A stretch of DNA of 61,389 nt, from NCBI RefSeq assembly GCF_016595245.1, contig NZ_JAENHM010000007.1, forward strand, positions 179,831 to 241,219, in the 5' to 3' direction. Positions 15,013 through 24,727 of the stretch are shown in pieces. Below the pieces are notes generated by a model. That model made no database searches. It saw only the letters and a list, made by a program, of their open reading frames with translations, and was not told the origin of the DNA. Each line of letters opens with the position of its first letter. The stretch's first letter is position 1. The position numbers and the translations under genes are program-made. Source of the DNA: Azospirillum endophyticum (GTDB taxonomy: Bacteria; Pseudomonadota; Alphaproteobacteria; Azospirillales; Azospirillaceae).

Positions 15013-17859
15013 TCAGGCCCCCGTCACCTTCGTCCTGGTCCGCTTGACGGTGGCGGGCGGCGGAGCGTCGCCGGTGGGGTCGTCGAGCGCGCTCAGCAGG
15101 CGTTCCTTGATCTTCGCCAGCTTGCCGTCATGCGTCACCTTCAGGCCGAAGACGTCCTTCACATAGAAGACGTCGATCGCCTTCTCGCCGAAGGTCGAGA
15201 CCTTGGCCGAGCTGATCTGCAGGGTCAGGTTCGACAGGGCGCGGGTCAGGTCGTAGAGCAGGCCCGGGCGGTCGCGGCCGTTCACCTCGATCACCGTGTG
15301 GGTGGTGGAGGCGTTGTTGTCGATCAGCACGCGCGGCGGCACATGGAAGACGCGAGTGCGGCTGGCATGGCCGGTGCGGCGGGTCGACAGGTCGTTCAGC
15401 GGCTTCAGCTGGCCCGACAGCACCTTCTCGATCATCACCGACAGCTTGGCGAGCTTGTCGCCGCTCTCGAACGCGCCGCCGCCGGCGGCATCCTGGACGG
15501 AGAAGACGTCGAGCGCCATGCCGTTGGTCATGGTGAAGATGCGGGCGTCGACGATGTCGGCGCCGCAGGCGGCCAGCGCCCCGGCGAGGCGGGAGAACAG
15601 GCCGCTGTGGTCGGTGGCGTAGATCGTCACCTCGGTCACGGCGCGGCCGCGGTCGACGCGGGTCTCCACCGTCAGCGGACGCTGCGCCCGTTCGGCCTCG
15701 CGGACGAGGCGGGCCTGGTGGGCCAGCGTGTCGGTGTCGAAGGCCAGCCAATAGCCGGGATAGCCCAGGCCCTTGTGATGCTCGAACGCCGCGTCGTCGA
15801 AGTCGGTCAGCTCGGCGCGCAGGTTGGCCTGCGACGCCTGGATGCGGCGGCCGCGCCCTTCCACCGTCATGCCGCCGGACATCAGCTCCTCGGACCGGTT
15901 GTAGAGCTCGCGCAGAAGCGTGGCCTTCCAGTTGTTCCAGCGCTGCGGGCCGACGGCGCGGATGTCGGCCACCGTCAGCACCAGCAGCAGGCGCAGGCGC
16001 TCCGGCGACTGGACCAGCGCCACGAAGTCGCGGACGGTCTTGTCGTCCTCCAGGTCGCGCTTGAAGGCGGTGTGCGACATGGCGAGGTGCCAGCGCACCA
16101 GCCACGCCACCGTCTCCGTCTCCTCCGCCGTCAGGCCGAGGCGCGGACAGAGCTTTTCGGCGACGCGGGCGCCCAGCACGGAATGGTCGCCGCCGCGCCC
16201 CTTGGCGATGTCGTGCAGCAGGACGGCGACGTAGAGCGCCCGCTTCGACACCACCTTGTGGATCACCTCGGTCGACAGCGGCAGCTCGTCGGCATGCTCG
16301 CCCGACGCGATCTTGTGCAGGATGCCGAGCGCGAACAGCGTGTGCTCGTCCACCGTGTAGACATGGTACATGTCATACTGCATCTGCGCGACGACCCGGC
16401 CGAAGTCGGGGATGAAGCGGGCCATCACGCCCGCCTCGTTCATGCGGCGCAGCGTGATCTCCGGATCCTTCGGCCCGGTCAGGATGTCGAGGAAGAGCCG
16501 GTTGGCTTCGGGATCGTTGCGCAGCTTGGGGCCGATGGCGGACAGCGACCGGGTGATGGCGCGCAGCGCCGCCGGGTGGATGTCGATGTCGTTCATCTGC
16601 GCGGTGTGGAACAGCCGGATCATGTCGATCGGCTGTTCCTTGAACTGCTTGTCGCTGCGGGCGTTCAGCCGCTCGCCGTCGACGATGAAGCCGTCCACGT
16701 CCTTGCGCCTCGCGACCGAGGCCAGACGCAGCAGGTTGAAGCGGGGCGGACGCTTCGATTCGGCCTCCAGCGCCGCGCAGAAGATGCGCGTCAGGTCGCC
16801 GACGTCCTTGGCGACCAGGAAGTAATGCTTCATGAAGCGCTCGACGCCCTTGGTGCCGGCATGGTCGGTGTAGCCCATGGCGGCGCCGATGCTGGTCTGG
16901 ACGTCGAAGGTCAGGCGGTCTTCCAGCCGGCCGGTCAGGTAATGCAGGTGGCAGCGCGCGGTCCACAGGAAGTTCTGCGCCTTGGCGAAGCGCTGCGCCT
17001 CCTCCGGCATCAGCACATGCTTGCCGACCAGCTCGTCGACGCCCTCGACGCGGTAAAGATACTTGGCGATCCAGAACAGGGTCTGGAGGTCGCGCAGGCC
17101 GCCCTTGCCGTCCTTCAGGTTCGGTTCCAGCACATAGCGGCTGTCGCCCATCTTCAGGTGGCGGTTGTCGCGCTCGGCCAGCTTGGCCTCGACGAATTCG
17201 GGACCGGTGCCGGCGACGACCTCCTTGTCGTAGCGCCGGCGCAGCTCGGCGAACAGCTTGCCCGGCCCCCAGAGATAGCGCGATTCGAGGATGGCGGTGC
17301 GGATGGTGACGTCGGCCTTGGACTGGCGGATGCAGTCGTCGACGCTACGCACGGCATGACCGACCTTCAGCCCCAGATCCCACAGGATGTAGAGCATGTA
17401 TTCGACCACCTGCTCCACCCGCGGCGTCCGCTTGTAGGGCAGCAGGAACAGGAGGTCGATGTCGGAGAAGGGCGCCAGCTCGCCGCGGCCGTAGCCGCCG
17501 GTGGCCGCGACGTCGAACACCTCGCCGGAGGTCGGGTTGGCGGTGGGGAAGATGAAACGGACGGTGAAGTCGGCCAGCGTGCCGACCACGCGGTCGGCGA
17601 GATAGCAGTTCTCCCGCACGCATTGCTCGCCCGAGCCGCCGGCGTCGAAGCGCCGCCGCACCTCCGCCCTGCCCTCGGCCAGCGCCTTGCGCAGGCAGGC
17701 GATCAGCGCCGGGCGCAGCTTGTCGCCGGTGCCGTGCTCGGCGACCAGATCCTCGAGATCCCCCGACAGCTTGCGGCGGGAGATGATGGCGCGCTTGTTG
17801 GGAATGGCGGGGGCGGGCGTATCGGGCGGGGGCGGCGCCTTGGAGCGGGCGGACAGCAT
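15013..17859 (-). CDS. glnD: bifunctional PII uridylyltransferase/uridylyl-removing enzyme
   Basis: A 948-residue GlnD. It senses glutamine and adds or removes UMP on PII proteins to control nitrogen assimilation and, in diazotrophs, nif regulation. The nucleotidyltransferase motif GGYGRGELAPFSDIDLL occupies residues 121-137. A GlnD helical region follows (LEPNLKDGKGGLRDLQ). The HD uridylyl-removing domain includes VLLHDIAKGRGGDHS, and two C-terminal ACT domains are recognisable from the DHSGLFSRLAGAL and RDRPGLLYDLTRAL segments. The length matches the family. The N-terminus has a short Pro-rich extension (residues 8-20). The gene stands alone on the minus strand. Confidence 0.97.
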   Translation of the reverse strand: MLSARSKAPPPPDTPAPAIPNKRAIISRRKLSGDLEDLVAEHGTGDKLRPALIACLRKALAEGRAEVRRRFDAGGSGEQCVRENCYLADRVVGTLADFTVRFIFPTANPTSGEVFDVAATGGYGRGELAPFSDIDLLFLLPYKRTPRVEQVVEYMLYILWDLGLKVGHAVRSVDDCIRQSKADVTIRTAILESRYLWGPGKLFAELRRRYDKEVVAGTGPEFVEAKLAERDNRHLKMGDSRYVLEPNLKDGKGGLRDLQTLFWIAKYLYRVEGVDELVGKHVLMPEEAQRFAKAQNFLWTARCHLHYLTGRLEDRLTFDVQTSIGAAMGYTDHAGTKGVERFMKHYFLVAKDVGDLTRIFCAALEAESKRPPRFNLLRLASVARRKDVDGFIVDGERLNARSDKQFKEQPIDMIRLFHTAQMNDIDIHPAALRAITRSLSAIGPKLRNDPEANRLFLDILTGPKDPEITLRRMNEAGVMARFIPDFGRVVAQMQYDMYHVYTVDEHTLFALGILHKIASGEHADELPLSTEVIHKVVSKRALYVAVLLHDIAKGRGGDHSVLGARVAEKLCPRLGLTAEETETVAWLVRWHLAMSHTAFKRDLEDDKTVRDFVALVQSPERLRLLLVLTVADIRAVGPQRWNNWKATLLRELYNRSEELMSGGMTVEGRGRRIQASQANLRAELTDFDDAAFEHHKGLGYPGYWLAFDTDTLAHQARLVREAERAQRPLTVETRVDRGRAVTEVTIYATDHSGLFSRLAGALAACGADIVDARIFTMTNGMALDVFSVQDAAGGGAFESGDKLAKLSVMIEKVLSGQLKPLNDLSTRRTGHASRTRVFHVPPRVLIDNNASTTHTVIEVNGRDRPGLLYDLTRALSNLTLQISSAKVSTFGEKAIDVFYVKDVFGLKVTHDGKLAKIKERLLSALDDPTGDAPPPATVKRTRTKVTGA

Positions 17860-17957
17860 CGGTCGGGAAGAACCTCGGCTTCTATGGCGGCGTTCAGGCG
17901 ATCCGGAACGGCCGCGACCACCGCACTATAGCGGTAAAGCCTTCAGGTAGCACGCCC

Positions 17958-17975
17958 GCACTGGAAAACCAGTGC
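17958..17975. other. small perfect hairpin upstream of glnD
   Basis: GCACTGG-AAAA-CCAGTGC is a perfect seven-base-pair stem with a tetraloop, in the 245-bp gap between glnD and the PIN toxin gene. It could end transcription from the toxin operon or lie in the glnD leader. Its position is about 100 bp upstream of the glnD start. Confidence 0.35.
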
Positions 17976-18104
17976 CGTGGTCCCGGCGGGTCCATTCGAA
18001 GAAGCCGTCCACCGGCGTCGTTCCGCTGGAACGCTTCGTTGGTCGTCCAGGGGCCCCCCACCGGCATCAACGGCGATGCCAGCGTCATTAGGCGCCGGCC
18101 TCCC

Positions 18105-18605
18105 TCAGGGCGACGGCGGCTGGTGCCGGGTTCTCGGGTCGACCTGCCATTCCTGTGCGAAGGGATGATACAGCCCCGGAAGGGGGAAATGCTCGTGGAT
18201 GCGTAGAAAGTCGTCCGTGTTGGCAGTCACCACGACCGCTTCATGGACGATGGCGGTTGCCGCGATGATCAGGTCCGCACCACTCTTCGGCCTGGAGTTC
18301 CGAGCATCCGGGAGCAGGAAGTTCTTCAACGCGGCCGTCGTGAACAGGTGAGCGTAGACGCGCGCGACATCAGCATCGAAGGCCACGATCGAGGCCTGAC
18401 CCGACAGGACCAAACCGTCGAGCCAGACCTGGATCTCCTTCGCCTTCGCCCGATCACCCACCATGTCGATCCCGGCCTGGATCTCGAACACGGTGATCGC
18501 CGATATGGCGATCTCGTCAGCGGAAATCGCGTCCAGCCAAGCGACAAGGTTCGGATGTGGCCTCTTCCGGAAATTGCTGACGATGTTGGTGTCGAGGAGG
18601 TACAC
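18105..18605 (-). CDS. PIN-domain toxin (VapC/FitB-like)
   Basis: A 166-residue PIN-fold ribonuclease and the second gene of a toxin-antitoxin pair. The acidic active-site residues are visible as D5 (LLDTNIVS), E41 (VFEIQAG), D111 (GADLIIAATA) and D131/D132 (ANTDDF). The protein is slightly longer than usual for VapC because of a loop near residues 95-108 and a 15-residue tail. It starts only 3 bp after the antitoxin stop. FitB-like toxins cleave RNA and are neutralised by the upstream-encoded partner; activity here is inferred. Confidence 0.9.
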   Translation of the reverse strand: MYLLDTNIVSNFRKRPHPNLVAWLDAISADEIAISAITVFEIQAGIDMVGDRAKAKEIQVWLDGLVLSGQASIVAFDADVARVYAHLFTTAALKNFLLPDARNSRPKSGADLIIAATAIVHEAVVVTANTDDFLRIHEHFPLPGLYHPFAQEWQVDPRTRHQPPSP

Positions 18606-18608
18606 GGG

Positions 18609-18890
18609 TCACCCTCCGCTGCGCGGAGCAAATCCCATCGCTCCGGCGCCGCGCACCTGCGCCAGCGCTTTATCGACGTCATCCTCGTCACCGTCCTCGA
18701 CACGAGCCTGCATCAGGAAGTCCTTCAAGGACGGCCGCATGCGATCGTAGTCGGCGCGCGACACCACAACGACCTCTTCACCGGTTCGCCGCCGGATCAC
18801 CTGAGGAACACCGGAGAGAGCCGCATCCATGACGGCCGGCAAGTTCGTCCGCACGTCGCTCGCCTGCCAAACCCGCTCGCTCGTCGCCAT
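18609..18890 (-). CDS. Phd/YefM-family antitoxin
   Basis: A 93-residue antitoxin. The start at 18890 is chosen because GGAGGAG lies just upstream and the protein then begins MATSERVWQASDVRTNLPAV, the typical Phd/YefM DNA-binding N-terminus. VIRRRTGEEVVVVSRADY is the conserved beta-strand segment. The C-terminal part (residues 55-93) should wrap the PIN toxin. Phd-family antitoxins repress their own promoter, and a palindrome sits 36 bp upstream of the start. Pairing a Phd-type antitoxin with a PIN toxin is a known hybrid arrangement. Confidence 0.87.
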   Translation of the reverse strand: MATSERVWQASDVRTNLPAVMDAALSGVPQVIRRRTGEEVVVVSRADYDRMRPSLKDFLMQARVEDGDEDDVDKALAQVRGAGAMGFAPRSGG

Positions 18891-18925
18891 CGACTCCTCC
18901 AACGATCGTCCGCACAAGAAGATGA

Positions 18926-18938
18926 TGGCAAAATGCCA
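18926..18938. promoter_or_regulatory. candidate toxin-antitoxin autoregulatory operator
   Basis: TGGCA-AAA-TGCCA is a perfect five-base inverted repeat located 36 bp upstream of the antitoxin start. That is where autoregulatory operators of Phd-type modules usually lie. Binding has not been shown. Confidence 0.4.
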
Positions 18939-19111
18939 AGCCTTCAACTCAACCGTGAGATTGGATCGTACGGCCTGGGGCTTTTTCGCGCGGCTGCCGG
19001 AGAACAGCCGCAGACTGGATGGCGTGCCTCCGGTTGTGACGGCCATCACAGCGGCACCGGTCTTGCGAGGCCACACTGGTGCCATGTGGAGATCATCACG
19101 GGAGATTGACC

Positions 19112-19462
19112 ATGACCGGCCGGAAGATGACTGGACCTGCGGCGGGAGAACCTTCCTTACGGGCGCGGCGGGAACTGGCGGCGCTGAACGACGGGCTGAC
19201 ATTGGCCGAACGCGGGCTGGGCCGCCAGACGACGGCGGCGCTGATGGCGCGGCTGCTGCGGGTGGCGGCGATGTTCCCGCGGTCGGTGGACGACACCCTG
19301 ATGTGGCAGGTGACCGACCTCGTCACCGGTGACGACGTGTCGGACGGGGTGAAGCTGACGCTGATCCGCATGGGGTGGGCGTCGATTGTCCAGGCGCAAT
19401 ACAAGCTGCGGGGATTGCAGACGGTCTCCACCCCGAAGCACCGGCAGGCCGCCGCGGCCTGA
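19112..19462 (+). CDS. hypothetical protein
   Basis: A 116-residue protein I do not recognise. The start at 19112 follows GGGAGA at suitable spacing. It is mostly helical, with a central segment (LARALLxxA-like, residues 45-60) and a well-formed hydrophobic core; there is no signal peptide or membrane segment. Codon use matches neighbouring genes, which supports a real gene. It lies between the toxin-antitoxin pair and another small unknown gene, all near mutS. Confidence 0.55.
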   Translation: MTGRKMTGPAAGEPSLRARRELAALNDGLTLAERGLGRQTTAALMARLLRVAAMFPRSVDDTLMWQVTDLVTGDDVSDGVKLTLIRMGWASIVQAQYKLRGLQTVSTPKHRQAAAA

Positions 19463-19663
19463 CCGGACGGAGTCGGACATACGGCATGAGGCCTGCAGAA
19501 TCGAGCCGGCAAAATCTGCCCGGCGGCAGACTCCGCGGCCCCGGCAGAAGCCTCGGGACGTGGGACCGGAACGGCTGAGCGTCCGGCGTCGAAATTGCAT
19601 CGCGGTCTGCGCCACCGGCACCTGCCGTCGGGCGAAGGCGCAACCAAAAGCGGGATCACCGCG

Positions 19664-19987
19664 ATGCAGATCAACGGCTACAACGGCTATTCGGCCGGCC
19701 TCCAAGGTCAGACGCAGGCGGCGACCGCCCGGAAGGGCTGGGGTACCGCCGCCGGACCGACCACCGACACGGCCGCGGTCACCGACTTCCTGGCCGAAGC
19801 GAAGAAGACGCCGGCCGAGCGGATCCGCGACGACTGGCTCGCCCGTCACAAGATGACGGAGGACGACCTGAACGCGATGCCGCCCGAAAAGCGCGAGGCG
19901 ATGGAAAAGGAATTCGCCGAGGAGCTGAAGCGGAAGCTGACCGGGCAGGACGCCAAGCGCGGCGCCGTGATGAACCTGACCGCCTGA
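19664..19987 (+). CDS. hypothetical protein
   Basis: A 107-residue protein. The N-terminus MQINGYNGYSAGLQGQTQ is Gly/Asn/Gln-rich and probably disordered. The C-terminal half (residues 45-95) is a charged helix with AERIRDDWLARHKMTEDDLN and KREAMEKEFAEELKRKL. Such a low-complexity start plus charged helix recurs in small proteins of this bacterial group, but I cannot assign a function. The start at 19664 is chosen over an Arg-rich upstream extension. Confidence 0.6.
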   Translation: MQINGYNGYSAGLQGQTQAATARKGWGTAAGPTTDTAAVTDFLAEAKKTPAERIRDDWLARHKMTEDDLNAMPPEKREAMEKEFAEELKRKLTGQDAKRGAVMNLTA

Positions 19988-20017
19988 CCCCTGCCCGCTC
20001 CGCCTCCGCTTCGCCCG

Positions 20018-20524
20018 TCACGCCTCCCGCACCGTCACGTGGACGTTGCCGCCGCCCTCGCGCGCCAGCAGGGATGCCGCCTGCGCCTCCTGCTCCGGCC
20101 CGTCGACGCGCACCCACAGGATGACGCCGCCGGCCTCCAGCGCGCGGGTGAACTCGTCGGGCTTGGGGTGGCTGGTCAGCTCGTCCAGGTAATCCTTGAT
20201 CGCCGCGCCGCCGACGCCGGCGGCGACCAGGGCCGCCACCGCCGCCTCGATCGGGCCGCCGACGATGGCGATCAGCCCGGCGGTGGTCAGGGGGAAGGCG
20301 TATTTCAGCTCGCCCACCAGACCGGTCAGCGCCTCGTCGCGCGGCTTGCCCTTCGGATTCGCGGCGTCCAGCGACGCGTGGCTGGCCAGGATCGACAGGT
20401 CGGCGCGGTCGAAGCCGGCCGCCAGGAGGGTTTCCACTGCCCGGTCGAAGCCGGCGCGGGTCGCGAAGAGGGCAACGACCTCCCGCACCTCGTCCGGTGC
20501 GGTTTCCTCGGTCATTTGCGTCAT
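20018..20524 (-). CDS. hypothetical protein, YflT/general-stress-like
   Basis: A 168-residue protein with an N-terminal alpha/beta region (REVVALFATRAGFDRAVETL, then LLAAGFDRADLSILASH) resembling the heat-induced stress protein 17M (YflT) fold. Next comes a Gly/Ala-rich hydrophobic segment (residues 80-115) like a glycine-zipper membrane stretch, then a C-terminal RVDGPEQEAQAASLL region. It starts at 20524 after GGGAGA and diverges from mutS. A stress-related membrane-associated role is plausible but not demonstrated. Confidence 0.7.
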   Translation of the reverse strand: MTQMTEETAPDEVREVVALFATRAGFDRAVETLLAAGFDRADLSILASHASLDAANPKGKPRDEALTGLVGELKYAFPLTTAGLIAIVGGPIEAAVAALVAAGVGGAAIKDYLDELTSHPKPDEFTRALEAGGVILWVRVDGPEQEAQAASLLAREGGGNVHVTVREA

Positions 20525-20782
20525 GATGGCCGTCTCCCTATCTTTCAGGTCGGAGGTTGGTCCGATCATTTCGGGGCCGCGCCGCCTGATCCTGCCGGCG
20601 AGGCCCTGCCCTATTGTAGCGACCGGCGGCGCGCGCCCGTCAACCGCAACGGGGACGCAAGGCGTCTCGTTCGTACGCGCCATATCGTCCCACATCCTGC
20701 CAAGCGGCCTATCCCGCGACTGCATATCCCGTGATAGGGTGCGCGCCTGAAACGCCCCCCATCCAAGGCCCCGTGGATCCCC

Positions 20783-23476
20783 GTGTCCGACATCGCAGAA
20801 ATCATCATCCCGCCCGACGCCACGCCGATGATGGCGCAGTATCTGGAGATCAAGCAGGCGCATCCCGACTGCCTGCTGTTCTACCGGATGGGCGACTTCT
20901 ACGAGATGTTCTTCGAGGATGCGGTGAACGCCGCGGCGGCGCTGGACATCGCGCTGACCAAGCGCGGCCAGCATCTGGGCGAAGACATCCCGATGTGCGG
21001 CGTGCCGGTGCATGCCCACGAGAACTACCTGCAGCGCCTGATCCGCCAGGGCTTCCGCGTCGCCATCTGCGAACAGATGGAAGACCCGGCGGAGGCGAAG
21101 AAGCGCGGGGCGAAATCGGTGGTGAAGCGCGGCGTCATCCGCATCGTCACCCCCGGCACCCTGACCGAGGACAGCCTGCTCGACGCCCGCTCCTCCAACT
21201 GGCTGGCGGCGGTGGCGGAGACGGCGGGCGGGCTGGGGCTGGCCTGGCTGGAGATGTCGACCGGCGAGCTGGTGGTGCAGCCGGTGGAGCGTAGCGGACT
21301 CGGCACGGCGCTGGGGCGGCTCGACCCGCAGGAAGTGCTGATCTCGGAGAAGCTGAGCCAGACGCCGGAGCTGTTCGAGCTGTGGGCGGACTGGAAGTCG
21401 CGGCTGACCGTGCAGCCCAACCCGCGCTTCGACAGCGAAAACGGCAAGCAGCGCCTGCTGACCCAGTATGGCGTCGGCACGCTGGACGCCTTCGGCACCT
21501 TCAGCCGGGCGGAGGTGGCGGCGGCCGGCGCGCTGGTCGGCTATGTCGAGCTGACGCAGAAGGGCCGCGTTCCCCGGCTGTCGACGCCGCGGCGGGTCGG
21601 GCCGGGCGCGGTGATGGAGATCGACGCCTCGACCGCGCGCAACCTGGAGCTGACGCGGACGCTGAGCGGGGAGCGGCGCGGCAGCCTGCTCGCCACCATC
21701 GACCGCACGGTGACGGGGGCCGGCGCCCGGCTGCTCTGCGCCCATCTGGCGGCGCCGCTGACCGATCCCGCCGCCATCGGCCGCCGGCTGGACATGGTGG
21801 AGTTCGCGCTGACCGAGGAACGGCTGCGCGGCGAGCTGCGCGGCGCCCTGCGGAGCTGCCCGGACCTGGAACGGGCGCTGTCGCGGCTGACGCTGGGGCG
21901 CGGGGGTCCGCGCGATCTGGCGGCGATCCGCGACGGGTTGCGACAGGCCGGGCTGATCCGCGGGCTGCTCGCCGGCGTCCTGCCGCTGCCGGACGGGCTG
22001 GCGGCGTTGGACAAGCGGCTGGGCGCGCATTCGGACCTGGTCGACCAGCTGACCCAGGCGCTGGCACCAGAGCTGCCGCTGCTGGCCCGCGACGGCGGCT
22101 TCATCGCCCGCGACTACAGCTATGCGCTGGACGAGCTGGTGACGCTGCGCGACGAGAGCCGGCGGCTGATCGCCGGACTGCAGACGAAATACGCCGAGAT
22201 CGCCGGGGTGCCGTCGCTGAAGGTCAAGCACAACAACGTGCTGGGCTATCACATCGAGGTCACCGCCGCCCATGCCGACAAGCTGATGTCGGAGCGGGGC
22301 CGCGAGGTGTTCATGCACCGCCAGACCATGGCGAACGCCGTGCGCTTCGGCACGGTCGAGCTGTCGGACCTGGAGCGCCGCATCTCCGAGGCCGCCGACA
22401 AGGCGCTGGCGGTGGAGCTGGAGCTGTTCGCCGGGCTGGTGGAGATCGTCGCCGGAAAAGCCGACGCCATCGCCCAGGCCGCCCACGCGCTGGCGGCGCT
22501 GGACGTCGCCACCTCGCTGGCCGAGCTGGCGGAGGAACGGCGCTACAGCCGCCCGGTGGTGGACGACAGCCTCGCCTTCGTCATCAAGGGCGGACGGCAT
22601 CCGGTGGTGGAGGCGGTGCTGGATTCCGCCCATGGCGGGCCGTTCGTGGCGAACGACTGCGATCTGGCGCCGGACAATCGGCTGTGGCTGCTGACCGGCC
22701 CGAACATGGCCGGCAAGTCGACCTTCCTGCGGCAGAACGCGCTGATCGCGGTGCTGGCGCAGATGGGCGGTTTCGTCCCGGCCGAACGTGCGCATATCGG
22801 GGTGGTCGACCGGCTCTACAGCCGGGTCGGCGCCGCCGACGATCTGGCGCGCGGCCGTTCCACCTTCATGGTCGAGATGGTGGAGACGGCGGCGATCCTG
22901 AACCAGTCGGGCGCCCGCGCGCTGGTGATCCTCGACGAGATCGGGCGCGGCACGGCGACCTTCGACGGCCTGTCGATCGCCTGGGCCTGCGTCGAGCATC
23001 TGCACGACGTGAACCGCTGCCGGGCACTGTTCGCGACGCATTACCACGAGCTGACGATGCTGGCGTCGAAGCTGCCGGCGCTGTCCTGCCACACCATGCG
23101 GATCAAGGAATGGCAGGGCGACGTGGTGTTCCTGCACGAGGTGACGGCGGGGGCGGCCGACCGCAGCTACGGCATCCACGTCGCCAAGCTGGCCGGGCTG
23201 CCGCCGGCGGTCGTCGGTCGGGCGGACGAGGTGCTGAAGCTGCTGGAAGCCGGCGACCAGAACGCGACGATCCACCGGCTGGCCGAGGATCTGCCGCTGT
23301 TCAGCGCGGCGCTGAAGCGGCCGGCACCGAAGACGACGGAGGTGGCTCCGGTCGCCGCCGCGCCGTCGGCGGTGGAGGAGGCGCTGGCGGGGATCGATCC
23401 GGACAGCCTGACGCCGCGGCAGGCGTTGGAGGAGCTGTACCGGCTGCGGGGACTGATGCGGGGGCGGTTCGTTTGA
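20783..23476 (+). CDS. mutS: DNA mismatch repair protein MutS
   Basis: An 897-residue MutS starting at GTG. It recognises mismatches and recruits MutL. Domain I contains the mismatch-stacking [10 protein letters not shown] motif. The connector, lever and clamp domains follow. The C-terminal ABC-type ATPase has Walker [14 protein letters not shown], the [11 protein letters not shown] signature region, Walker [17 protein letters not shown] and the ATHYHELT segment. Length is typical. No mutL is nearby. The upstream gap (20525-20782) must contain divergent promoters for this gene and the stress-like gene. Confidence 0.98.
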   Translation: MSDIAEIIIPPDATPMMAQYLEIKQAHPDCLLFYRMGDFYEMFFEDAVNAAAALDIALTKRGQHLGEDIPMCGVPVHAHENYLQRLIRQGFRVAICEQMEDPAEAKKRGAKSVVKRGVIRIVTPGTLTEDSLLDARSSNWLAAVAETAGGLGLAWLEMSTGELVVQPVERSGLGTALGRLDPQEVLISEKLSQTPELFELWADWKSRLTVQPNPRFDSENGKQRLLTQYGVGTLDAFGTFSRAEVAAAGALVGYVELTQKGRVPRLSTPRRVGPGAVMEIDASTARNLELTRTLSGERRGSLLATIDRTVTGAGARLLCAHLAAPLTDPAAIGRRLDMVEFALTEERLRGELRGALRSCPDLERALSRLTLGRGGPRDLAAIRDGLRQAGLIRGLLAGVLPLPDGLAALDKRLGAHSDLVDQLTQALAPELPLLARDGGFIARDYSYALDELVTLRDESRRLIAGLQTKYAEIAGVPSLKVKHNNVLGYHIEVTAAHADKLMSERGREVFMHRQTMANAVRFGTVELSDLERRISEAADKALAVELELFAGLVEIVAGKADAIAQAAHALAALDVATSLAELAEERRYSRPVVDDSLAFVIKGGRHPVVEAVLDSAHGGPFVANDCDLAPDNRLWLLTGPNMAGKSTFLRQNALIAVLAQMGGFVPAERAHIGVVDRLYSRVGAADDLARGRSTFMVEMVETAAILNQSGARALVILDEIGRGTATFDGLSIAWACVEHLHDVNRCRALFATHYHELTMLASKLPALSCHTMRIKEWQGDVVFLHEVTAGAADRSYGIHVAKLAGLPPAVVGRADEVLKLLEAGDQNATIHRLAEDLPLFSAALKRPAPKTTEVAPVAAAPSAVEEALAGIDPDSLTPRQALEELYRLRGLMRGRFV

Positions 23477-23758
23477 TTGTCGGTAATTGCCGTTTCCCCC
23501 GGTAGGGAGCCAAAATGCTGCCAGACCGGGGTCGGCAAGGCTTCCACCAACCGTCAGGGTACCCCCGAAGATCTCGCCCCTCACCATGTGGCGATGATTT
23601 TGTTTCAATCGGGCCGATAATGACGTAACCTACTGAGAGTCATTTTATTTCCGGTGTATTCGCATACCCGTCGGTTTCGTGCGATTCCTGATCGCGTCCA
23701 GCCATGGACGGAGTTCGGGAATCCCGCCCGGATCGAATCAGGCGGAGATCCGCATCTC

Positions 23759-24514
23759 ATGGTACAGCGACGAAACATCGAAGAGGCCCTGACCCGCCGG
23801 GCCGAAATGCTATTGCAGAGAATGGAGCGGATCATCGGATCCTCCAATCCCGAACGTCTCGACATCGACGCGGGATTGTTGATCGACCTCCTCAAAAGTC
23901 CCGACTTTCCGCGCCTGCACAAGCCGGCGTTCCAAGAGGCGGCCAAGCAGTTGCAGCGGCAAAGCCACGAACAAACGACCGGCCGCCTGCTGAACGAAGC
24001 GGAAAGCGGGGCGAGGGTGGGCGACCGGGCCGCCCGCGACCGCCTTGTCGCCAAGGCCAAGGAGGCGTTGACGAAGGCGGTGAAGAGCGGTTCGGCGAAA
24101 GATTTCCGAAAGGAGATGGAGAAGCGCCTTTTGTCGGTGGCGACCATGGAGATCGCCCCGGCCCCGGTCCGGCAAAAACTGCGAAAGCGCCCGGCCCAGG
24201 CGCAGCCCCCCAACGGCGTCGAAAAACGCCACACCATCCGCTACGCCGAGCCGGTCCTCACCGTGGCCATCAACCAGACGGAGTACCGGACGATCGACTG
24301 GTCGACCCGCGGGCTGCTTCTCAACGTCGGCCCCGCCTCGGTCCCGTTCCTCGTCGGCGACTTGGTGCGCGTGGAGATCTCCTGCCCCAATGTCGAGATG
24401 CGTCATCGCCAACAGGCGAAGGTGGCCCGCCACGATGAAAGCAAGAACAGCCTGGCACTGGCGTTCCTGGACATCGACCCGGTGATCCTGGCCTTCCTCA
24501 AGGCTATCGAGTGA
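23759..24514 (+). CDS. PilZ domain protein
   Basis: A 251-residue protein. The N-terminal about 160 residues are highly charged and helical with no recognised domain. The C-terminal PilZ domain (about residues 165-251) has both c-di-GMP-binding elements intact: RHTIR (RxxxR) and DWSTRG ((D/N)xSxxG). The start at 23759 follows GGAGA; an upstream GTG at 23654 in frame would add 35 residues. It is probably a c-di-GMP effector, with the helical part coupling to an unknown partner. It is followed immediately by the 162-bp structured repeat. Confidence 0.8.
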   Translation: MVQRRNIEEALTRRAEMLLQRMERIIGSSNPERLDIDAGLLIDLLKSPDFPRLHKPAFQEAAKQLQRQSHEQTTGRLLNEAESGARVGDRAARDRLVAKAKEALTKAVKSGSAKDFRKEMEKRLLSVATMEIAPAPVRQKLRKRPAQAQPPNGVEKRHTIRYAEPVLTVAINQTEYRTIDWSTRGLLLNVGPASVPFLVGDLVRVEISCPNVEMRHRQQAKVARHDESKNSLALAFLDIDPVILAFLKAIE

Positions 24515-24515
24515 T

Positions 24516-24677
24516 GCCGAGGGCTACCGATCCTAAGCAGGTTTCTCCAGATCGGGCCACGGGCCCCGGCCTGGAGAAACCTGCGGACTCTATGGTTTTG
24601 CAGGTTTTCCGAGCCCGCCCATCTGTGGGCGGAGTTCGGAAAACCTGCTTAGCCGGTCAGGATCGGTAGCCCTCGGC
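24516..24677. repeat. nested inverted repeat able to form a three-way junction
   Basis: The outer arms 24516-24534 and 24659-24677 are perfect 19-bp inverted repeats. Inside lie two more hairpins that both begin GCAGGTTT: 24537-24550 pairs perfectly with 24571-24584, and 24600-24621 pairs with 24626-24648 with few interruptions. Together they form a cloverleaf-like three-way junction. It follows the PilZ stop directly and precedes the end of a convergent SDR gene, so it may act as a bidirectional terminator or be a MITE-like element. Confidence 0.8.
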
Positions 24678-24727
24678 GGCTGGATGGCGATATCCCCCTC
24701 TTCCCGACAGGGACGGGAATATCGCCC

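Noticed and set aside
15130..17931. A 933-codon plus-strand open frame opposite glnD
   Set aside because: Shadow of glnD. The translation is rich in Arg, Gly, Ala, Gln and Asp with no recognisable domain.
20018..23608. Very long minus-strand open frame of about 1196 codons opposite mutS
   Set aside because: It is an antisense shadow of mutS created by high GC codon bias; only its downstream end, 20018-20524, is a real gene.
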